8,946 nt of DNA, from contig JAJFLK010000437.1 of NCBI GenBank assembly GCA_021772735.1, forward strand, positions 1 through 8,946, read 5' to 3'. The translations under genes and the position numbers were made by a program. Shown in pieces: positions 1 to 4,595 of the stretch (the stretch's first letter is position 1; each line of letters begins with the position of its first letter). The notes under the pieces are model-generated. The model was not told the origin of the DNA. It worked only from the letters and a program-made list of their open reading frames with translations, and did no database searches. Source of the DNA: Candidatus Sumerlaeota bacterium. Lineage in GTDB: Bacteria > Sumerlaeota > Sumerlaeia > MVZB01 > JAJFLK01.

Positions 1-988
1 CCCGCCCCAGACCGCCGAGCGCGAGACCATCGGCGCCGAGCCGCACCTCAGGACTCTTCACGTCCGAAGTCGCGTAGATATTGCCCCGATAGCCGAACGG
101 ATATTCGTAACTGACGATTGCGGCATCATCAGAGTTGGCAAGTTCGCGGGCGCGCTCGATGACCTGCTCGGGGTATCGCACGCCATCGATCAGTTTGAGC
201 TCGGCGGCTTCAAGTCCGGTCAAGACCCGGCCATCGGCGAACTCGGCCAGCTTCTCTTTCGTCAACCCGTGCGGGGCTCGTGCTTCGAGAACGATGCCAA
301 AAAAGCGATCGTACATGCCGTCGATGAGCTGCTGGAAGAACGCGCGATCCTCTTCGGACATCTCGCGCCACGGCGATCCGACATCTTTGTTCCTGCCCGA
401 TTTGATCACGCGCATCTCGATCCCGAGTTTCTCGGCAGCCCCGGTAAACGCCGGCAGGGTCGAGATGACGCCGATGCTGCCGGTGATCGTCGTCGGCAGG
501 GCATAGACCTCGTCGGCGGCCATCGCGATGTAAAGCCCGCCCGAAGCCGCGACATCCATCATCAGCGCGATGACCGGGATCTCGGTCCGCTCGCGGAACG
601 CCACGATCTCGTGGTGGATCAGATCCGAAGCCGTCACGCCGCCGCCGGGCGAATCGATCCGGAGGATCACGGCGCGCAGGTGCGGATTCTTCTCGGCGCG
701 CTCCAGGCGGTCCTTGAGCTGCACGAGCATCCCCGGCCCGCCTACGCCAAAAAGGCTCTGGGCGCCCTGGACCGAGACGATTCCGGTCAGGTCGATAATC
801 AGGATTTCATCGCTCGTCCAGAAGCGTTCGGATGGGATGATGACCTCGGGCGCGACCGGACCGCGGCCGCCGCCGAACAGCGACGGCGGCAGATTGATGC
901 AGCCTTGCACGAAGATGCACGACAGGATGAAAAGGCCTATCCGGGCAATGCCGGAAAACATGAAGATTCGGGAAAGTGTGGAAACCAT
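1..988 (-). CDS. sppA: S49 signal peptide peptidase-like serine protease, lipoprotein (SppA family), 3' end cut by window
   Basis: This is a membrane-anchored S49 serine protease, a family that degrades cleaved signal peptides and membrane-protein remnants at the cytoplasmic membrane. The window holds 329 codons, and the C-terminus runs off the left edge. Visible features are a hydrophobic N-terminus ending in a lipobox-like VQGC (Cys30), an SPGGG motif at 113-117, the nucleophile Ser149 in DVAASGG, and the general-base Lys201 in SGRNKDVGSP. The Ser/Lys dyad and its spacing match the short, single-domain bacterial SppA type rather than the double-length E. coli type. The ATG at 988 is preceded by GGAG 11 nt upstream and directly opens the signal peptide, so it is the preferred start. 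A 112-bp gap separates it from the methyltransferase gene upstream, so it may have its own promoter; a poor TTGTTC-17-TAGGGT pair is present but not convincing. The family call is secure. That it acts as a lipoprotein is inferred from the lipobox. Confidence 0.93.
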   Translation of the reverse strand, partial: MVSTLSRIFMFSGIARIGLFILSCIFVQGCINLPPSLFGGGRGPVAPEVIIPSERFWTSDEILIIDLTGIVSVQGAQSLFGVGGPGMLVQLKDRLERAEKNPHLRAVILRIDSPGGGVTASDLIHHEIVAFRERTEIPVIALMMDVAASGGLYIAMAADEVYALPTTITGSIGVISTLPAFTGAAEKLGIEMRVIKSGRNKDVGSPWREMSEEDRAFFQQLIDGMYDRFFGIVLEARAPHGLTKEKLAEFADGRVLTGLEAAELKLIDGVRYPEQVIERARELANSDDAAIVSYEYPFGYRGNIYATSDVKSPEVRLGADGLALGGLGR

Positions 989-1100
989 GATAAGGGCCGC
1001 TCCAGTTACGGAAAAGATCGGACCGCCATACCCTAGCAGCTTGGAAGCGCCCGAACAACAGACCCGGATCAGCCGGAGACGGATCGAAAGTCCCCGAGCC

Positions 1101-1655
1101 TCACCGCGCGCAGATTCGATCCAGGTAAATCGAAACCGCCGAGCGCACCGAAAGGTGCATAAAAGGCGTCGGCCCTGAGATGGGCTCAAGGACCGCATCG
1201 ACGTGCTCGAACAGGTCGGGATGAATGCCGTATCCCGTGCCGAAAAGAAGGCAGACGTTCTCCCCATCGTCGAGGCGACGGCGCAGATCGGCCGGGCGGA
1301 TCATCGCGCTTGAAGCCTTGGCCGAGGTCGCGACCCAATACGGTTCGCTTCCGAAATCCCTCCCGATCGCCGCGCCGACAGCCGCAAGATCGGGCAGAAT
1401 CTCCGTCGTCATCAGCGCCTCGCCGCGCGTCGGGTTGTATTGTGCGCCTTCCTGCTCAAGCCAATACCGCATGATTCGCCGCACGAAATCGCGCTGCATC
1501 TCGATCGGCGTGACGATGAAATATCGATCCAGCCCAAAGGTCGCCGAGGCGCGCGCGATATCGTGGATGTCGAAATTCGTCACTGACGTGCAGACCGGCG
1601 CGCCGCCGAGCTTGCTCGTCATCGGGTAATGAAGCAGCGCGAGTGATAAACCCAT
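1101..1655 (-). CDS. SPOUT-class SAM-dependent RNA methyltransferase (Methyltrn_RNA_4 type)
   Basis: The 184-aa protein resembles the small stand-alone SPOUT (trefoil-knot) RNA methyltransferases of the Pfam Methyltrn_RNA_4 group, whose RNA target is not firmly assigned. The sequence has the family layout: an N-terminal LALLHYP strand, TSVTNFDIHDIARA at 23-36, the YFIVTP strand at 45-50, EGAQYNPTRGEAL at 69-81, then the knot region. In the knot, LLFGTGYG (136-143) should form the SAM-binding loop, and ISGPTPFMHLSVRSA (159-173) is the conserved C-terminal signature. All hallmark segments are present and the length is normal. The ATG start has AAGGA about 13 nt upstream, a slightly long spacing. 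The gene follows plsC after 27 bp on the same strand, so it is probably in the same operon. The family is confident. The modified nucleotide and the RNA substrate cannot be told from the sequence. Confidence 0.88.
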   Translation of the reverse strand: MGLSLALLHYPMTSKLGGAPVCTSVTNFDIHDIARASATFGLDRYFIVTPIEMQRDFVRRIMRYWLEQEGAQYNPTRGEALMTTEILPDLAAVGAAIGRDFGSEPYWVATSAKASSAMIRPADLRRRLDDGENVCLLFGTGYGIHPDLFEHVDAVLEPISGPTPFMHLSVRSAVSIYLDRICAR

Positions 1656-1682
1656 GAGTGCAGCCGTGTCCTTACGTTCGGT

Positions 1683-2468
1683 TCAATCGGTTTGGGGATC
1701 GAGCTTGTTCCACTCGTCGAGAAGGCGATCGGCACAGCGCTCGAAGTAATCCCGGCGGCGCTCGCCGTCGGTACGCGGCGCAAATCGAAACGGCGAGCCG
1801 ATTTCGCAAACCACCTTGCGCGGCAGAGGGATCATCGTCCCGCGCCGCATCGCGCGATGCGATCCGCGGATGCACACGGCGATGCAAGGCAAGTCATCGG
1901 CATCGTCGATCATCATCGCAAACCCTCCCTTGGGCCTCCTCGGGATCCCATCGAACGAACGCGTCCCTTCGGGAAACATTATCAGCGGCCACCGCGCCTC
2001 CAGGATCGAGCGGCATATGCGGATCGCCTCGCGGTCGATGCCCCCGCGCCGGATCGGATGGACGTTGTTATAACGCATCAACGTGCGAATGAGCGGGAGA
2101 TTTACGACACCGGTCCGCGCGAGAAAATGAGCCTCACGCTTGAGGATCGAGCCGACCAGCAAAGGATCGATAATGCTCGAATGCGTGCAAAGGATCAGCG
2201 CGGGACCTTGTGGCGGGAGATGATCGACACCCCGCGCCTCGAGGCGAAGATAAATCCGGAAGAAGAGTTTGAGAAACGATTTTTGCGCGTTGTAGAGCCA
2301 GCGGATTCCGCCCGGATCAGACCGGACGGCCGGAAGCGATTCATCCCCGGCCTGCGCGTTGACCGCAGTCATGAGCTCAGACTCCGGCGCGGATTCGGAC
2401 TTAGTCATCTCGATCTGTGGCTCGCTTGCTTGCATGGATCGAAAGTGATTGAGGAAGCCGACGTTCAA
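1683..2468 (-). CDS. plsC: PlsC-family 1-acyl-sn-glycerol-3-phosphate acyltransferase
   Basis: This is a predicted acyltransferase that transfers a fatty acyl group to the sn-2 position of lysophosphatidic acid to make phosphatidic acid, at the cytoplasmic membrane. Counted from the TTG at 2468 (261 aa), the catalytic HX4D box is HSSIID at 96-101 and the substrate-binding FPEGTRS box is at 165-171. A hydrophobic segment around PALILC (89-94) and the strand LPCIAVCIRGS (193-203) also fit the family. The start is uncertain: TTG at 2468 and ATGs at 2435, 2408 and 2372 are all in frame, and none has a good Shine-Dalgarno. The first ~50 residues are polar and outside the conserved domain, so a later start would remove nothing essential. 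The gene lies 35 bp after cmk and 27 bp before the methyltransferase. A cmk-plsC neighbourhood is common in bacteria. Specificity within the LPLAT superfamily is inferred; some relatives acylate other lipids. Confidence 0.9.
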   Translation of the reverse strand: MNVGFLNHFRSMQASEPQIEMTKSESAPESELMTAVNAQAGDESLPAVRSDPGGIRWLYNAQKSFLKLFFRIYLRLEARGVDHLPPQGPALILCTHSSIIDPLLVGSILKREAHFLARTGVVNLPLIRTLMRYNNVHPIRRGGIDREAIRICRSILEARWPLIMFPEGTRSFDGIPRRPKGGFAMMIDDADDLPCIAVCIRGSHRAMRRGTMIPLPRKVVCEIGSPFRFAPRTDGERRRDYFERCADRLLDEWNKLDPQTD

Positions 2469-2503
2469 GCCCGTCTGAGTCGCGACGAGCGGCGCCCCGC
2501 CCC

Positions 2504-3190
2504 TCAGACTCCCGCACGAATGATGCTCTCCATGATGCCGACGACGCGGTCCAGAGTGAGGCCCGTCGTATCGAGCATAATGGCATCATCGGCGACCCGC
2601 AACGCCCCGACGCTCCGGGATCGGTCGCGTCGATCGCGCTCGGCAATCGACGCAAGCAGCGCCTCGTTATCCATTGCGCTTCCTTCAGCCTCGAATTGGG
2701 CGCCTCGCCGCCGGGCGCGTTCGAGGGGTGCGGCTTCGAGGAAGATTTTCCATCGTGCCTCGGGGAAGACAACCGTTCCCATGTCGCGCCCTTCGGCGAC
2801 CGACCGCGAGGCCAGGCCCATCGCGCGCTGACGCCGGCCTAGCTCCTCGCGCACGGCGACAAGATCGGCGATGGAGCTTACGGCCTCGGTCACCTCGTGA
2901 CTTCGGATCGCTTCGCTCGCGTCCTCTCCGTTTACGATCGCGCGCTGCCCGCCCTCGGCGGTCTTGAACTCGAATTGCATTCCACGGGCAAGGCCCATAC
3001 AAGCCGCCTCGTCGGTCGGATCAGTGCGGCTTTGGAGTGCCAGCAGCGCGACCGCTCGATACATCGCGCCAGTATCCAGGTGTTGCCAGCCCAGCCGCGC
3101 CGCAAGTCCGGTCGCCACCGAGGACTTACCCACGCCGACTGGCCCGTCGATCGCAACCAGCTCGATTTGATTCGGGGTCGCATCACTCAC
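2504..3190 (-). CDS. cmk: Cytidylate kinase (CMP/dCMP kinase)
   Basis: Cytidylate kinase phosphorylates CMP and dCMP with ATP to give the diphosphates, an essential cytoplasmic salvage and recycling step. From the chosen GTG start it has 228 aa, the normal length. Visible are the P-loop GPVGVGKS (16-23), the NMP-binding LDTGAMYR (38-45), the family signature EGRDMGTVVFPEA (133-145), and the arginine-rich lid with ERDRRDRSRS (184-193). GTG at 3190 is preferred because AGGAG lies 9 nt upstream and the protein then begins a few residues before the first beta strand. The upstream in-frame ATG at 3349 would add 53 residues that merely read through the overlapping lipoprotein gene in another frame. 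The start overlaps the stop of that gene by 8 bp (GTGAGTGA), suggesting coupled translation. Identification is secure. Confidence 0.96.
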   Translation of the reverse strand: MSDATPNQIELVAIDGPVGVGKSSVATGLAARLGWQHLDTGAMYRAVALLALQSRTDPTDEAACMGLARGMQFEFKTAEGGQRAIVNGEDASEAIRSHEVTEAVSSIADLVAVREELGRRQRAMGLASRSVAEGRDMGTVVFPEARWKIFLEAAPLERARRRGAQFEAEGSAMDNEALLASIAERDRRDRSRSVGALRVADDAIMLDTTGLTLDRVVGIMESIIRAGV

Positions 3191-3683
3191 GCCGCTCGTC
3201 TCCTCTCCAGGAGAAAAAATCTGGTGGCCGCTCCGATTGACTCCCCGGAACCGGCGGAAGATCGGCCAGGAGCCGAGCGGGGTAGTTGACGAGCAGGACG
3301 AGCGGCAACCCCACGGCCCGGAGCGGCATTGAAGCGGCGTCGGATACATAATGCCCCGGCCGGCCGTAACCCGCCGAGCAATACCGCGTGGCGTGACGCC
3401 AGGAGTCGTCGATTTCGGAGATTGGGTGGACGATCAACGCATCGCCAATGATCGCCATCAACCCGACCGGGATCAGGATTGGCGTCATCATCAGGCGCTT
3501 GCCCGGCTCCTTGGGCACGATGGTCGAAGCTACGCGCAGGCTGATCGGCCGTTTCTCGGGCCTGGCCAGAGAGCATCCGTTTAGAATCAGGGTTCCGGCG
3601 AGGATCATGGCAACGGCCAGGATCAAGCAGCAGGGGCGGCGACGGCGCAATGCAAATGCGGGTGAGAGTGCCGGGAGCTTCAT
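3183..3683 (-). CDS. Uncharacterised lipoprotein, second of a tandem paralogous pair
   Basis: I recognise no named family. The 166-aa product starts with a basic, Arg-rich N-terminus, a hydrophobic segment (18-34) and a lipobox LNGC with Cys37, so it should be lipid-anchored outside the cytoplasmic membrane. After the Cys comes RPEKRP, then a strongly apolar stretch TPILIPVGLMAIIGDALIVHP (67-87) and a second one, MPLRAVGLPLVLLV (119-132), followed by LLADLPP. Residues 41-87 align without gaps to residues 40-86 of the upstream lipoprotein with 19 of 47 identical by hand count, so the two arose by duplication. The ATG at 3683 overlaps the stop of that gene as ATGA and has GGGAG 7 nt upstream. 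The 3' end overlaps cmk. The P-rich, D-containing apolar segment vaguely recalls YceK/YidQ-type small lipoproteins, but I would not assign it there. Confidence 0.82.
   Translation of the reverse strand: MKLPALSPAFALRRRRPCCLILAVAMILAGTLILNGCSLARPEKRPISLRVASTIVPKEPGKRLMMTPILIPVGLMAIIGDALIVHPISEIDDSWRHATRYCSAGYGRPGHYVSDAASMPLRAVGLPLVLLVNYPARLLADLPPVPGSQSERPPDFFSWRGDERRE
3200..3204 (-). promoter_or_regulatory. Shine-Dalgarno deciding the cmk GTG start
   Basis: AGGAG, within a longer GGAGAGGAG run, lies 9 nt before the GTG at 3190 and inside the last codons of the preceding lipoprotein gene. No comparable site precedes the upstream in-frame ATG at 3349, so this site supports the short form of Cmk. 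Confidence 0.7.
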
Positions 3684-4279
3684 TTGGTCACTCCCTGCTG
3701 CCTGGTCGACTCGGTGATCGGCGCGATCTTTATCTCGACGCCCGGGATGTCAGGATCACGCCAGATGACACTTCCATCTTCGAGCCGCTCGGGGATGTAG
3801 TCATCGGGAACTCCCGGTGGCGTCGGCTGAAGATCGCCCGCCTGGGCTGTCTGAGGTGTCGGCACGTCCAGATAAGCGTTCACACCCCAGGAGTAGAAGA
3901 AGTGCGGCACCGCGACGAAATGGCGCGGAATGAACAGCGCCGTCTTGCGAGGCCAGCTCTCTTCGGGTTTGAGGAAATACCTGCGATTGATGCGAGCCGC
4001 CGACGGGGCAAGCTGCGTCGCGGGATAAACGGCCAGCATGTCGGCCACGCCGGCAATCAGGCCCACGGGTATCACGATGGGCAGCAGTAACGTCTCGATA
4101 TAGGCATCATCAGGCTGAATCGTCCGGTCCAGGGCTCCCAGGGTGGGCCGCTTATCCGGATTCGAGACCGCGCAGGCCGAGGCAAACACGTAAAACGACG
4201 CGCAGATCAGAACGGCGGGCAACCTAAGTCGCCTCAGTCCTCCCAGCTCCCGGCGCTGCCCGGCTGGCGCGCGATCCAT
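3680..4279 (-). CDS. Uncharacterised lipoprotein, first of a tandem paralogous pair
   Basis: This is a 199-aa predicted lipoprotein of unknown function. It has an Arg-rich N-terminus, a hydrophobic segment PAVLICASFYVFA (21-33) and lipobox ASAC with Cys36. It shares NPDKRP (40-45) and the apolar stretch LLPIVIPVGLIAGVADMLAVYP (65-86) with its downstream neighbour. A second matching region, FIPRHFVAVPHFFYSWGVNAYLDVP (116-140), has the same P..(x)V..P and L.D.P spacing. It differs by a longer C-terminus (141-199), acidic and Pro-rich, including VIWRDPDIPGVEIKIAP. The ATG at 4279 was chosen because GAGG lies about 6 nt upstream and the signal sequence follows at once. A longer in-frame TTG start at 4411 would add 44 residues, read through a palindromic repeat element and bury the signal peptide. 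As first gene of the leftward cluster, it is probably transcribed from the 4280-4595 intergenic region. Confidence 0.82.
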   Translation of the reverse strand: MDRAPAGQRRELGGLRRLRLPAVLICASFYVFASACAVSNPDKRPTLGALDRTIQPDDAYIETLLLPIVIPVGLIAGVADMLAVYPATQLAPSAARINRRYFLKPEESWPRKTALFIPRHFVAVPHFFYSWGVNAYLDVPTPQTAQAGDLQPTPPGVPDDYIPERLEDGSVIWRDPDIPGVEIKIAPITESTRQQGVTK

Positions 4280-4356
4280 GTTCTGCCTCGTCCCTATCAA
4301 CTCAATCCTCGATCTGATTCGGTCGTCGATTATTCGTCTGGCAACCGCCCGGGAGT

Positions 4357-4392
4357 CTAATTGGAAAATTAGGGACAGGCACTCATTTTTCC
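4357..4392. repeat. Palindromic REP-like element, candidate RAYT/IS200-type target
   Basis: On the plus strand, CTAATT and AATTAG flank the tetranucleotide GGAA (4357-4372), giving a perfect 6-bp stem. Nested with it, GGAAAAT (4363-4369) and ATTTTTCC (4385-4392) form a second inverted repeat, with one extra T, around a core containing GGGACAGGCAC. The two stems overlap, so only one can form at a time. From memory, a GGAAAAT...GGGACAG.CAC...ATTTTTCC-like pattern recurs in intergenic DNA of planctomycetes and deltaproteobacteria near Y1-type (REP-associated) transposase genes. No transposase is in this window, so this would be a solitary copy. The assignment is a recollection of the pattern, not a search result. 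Confidence 0.5.
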
Positions 4393-4447
4393 TCCGACGT
4401 AATCGGCGCAAGATTCACCGCCGAAACGGGCGCGGGCCGTTTACGCT

Positions 4448-4477
4448 TGCCTTCGGCGGGGGGCCATAACTACGATA
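4448..4477 (+). promoter_or_regulatory. Weak candidate sigma-70 promoter for the EF-G-like gene
   Basis: TTGCCT (4448-4453) and TACGAT (4472-4477) match the -35 and -10 consensus at 4 of 6 positions each, with an 18-bp spacer. This would give a leader of roughly 110 nt before the TTG start at 4596. In GC-rich DNA such matches arise by chance, so this is only a candidate. Confidence 0.25.
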
Positions 4478-4575
4478 ACCTGCTTCAGCGGAGTGATCGG
4501 GGGGATAGAGAATCGGACGAATACTCGCTTTCCGGGTCATGGTGGCGACTCTGAAGAGTATCCAGGCAGCACGAA

Positions 4576-4594
4576 TTTTAGGGAGGCCCTAAGA
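4576..4594 (+). promoter_or_regulatory. Shine-Dalgarno held inside a hairpin before the EF-G-like gene
   Basis: The ribosome-binding sequence AGGGAGG (4580-4586) lies 9 nt before the TTG start and is strong enough to decide that start. It sits in a near-perfect inverted repeat: TTAGGG (4578-4583), loop AGG, CCCTAA (4587-4592). A G-U pair and a further U-A pair extend this to 8 bp. Pairing would hide part of the Shine-Dalgarno, so initiation could be controlled by RNA folding or a bound factor. The structure is read directly from the sequence; any regulatory role is inference. Confidence 0.5.
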
Positions 4595-4595
4595 A

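Larger units (their letters stand above)
4280..4595. other. Divergent intergenic region (316 bp)
   Basis: This gap lies between the leftward lipoprotein-cmk-plsC cluster and the rightward EF-G-like gene. It is the only gap longer than 300 bp. It contains a palindromic REP-like element (4357-4392), a weak candidate sigma-70 promoter for the rightward genes (4448-4477), and a Shine-Dalgarno hairpin (4576-4594). A leftward promoter must lie here too, but I could not pick a convincing -35/-10 pair. I see no credible gene in it. Confidence 0.75.

Noticed and set aside
135..1178. Several plus-strand open frames of 123-255 codons
   Set aside because: They are antisense to sppA, which has an intact catalytic dyad and signal sequence; their products are low-complexity and basic.
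1692..2831. Long plus-strand open frame (379 codons)
   Set aside because: It lies antisense to plsC and cmk, whose motifs are unmistakable. Its translation is Arg-rich and has no recognisable domain, as expected for a GC-rich shadow frame.
3191..3349. N-terminal extension of Cmk from an ATG at 3349
   Set aside because: The extra 53 residues are unlike any cytidylate kinase and overlap the lipoprotein gene. A good Shine-Dalgarno supports GTG at 3190.
4375..4399. Minus-strand five-codon reading frame (MSACP) behind a GGAGG
   Set aside because: It has an attractive ribosome-binding site, but the codons fall entirely inside the palindromic repeat core. The repeat explains the sequence better than a leader peptide.
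4280..4411. N-terminal extension of the first lipoprotein from a TTG at 4411
   Set aside because: It reads through the palindromic element and would place the signal peptide 60 residues into the protein.
4521..4561. ATACTC/GAGTAT inverted repeat upstream of the EF-G-like gene
   Set aside because: Only 6 bp with a 29-nt spacer, which is expected by chance in a region of this size.
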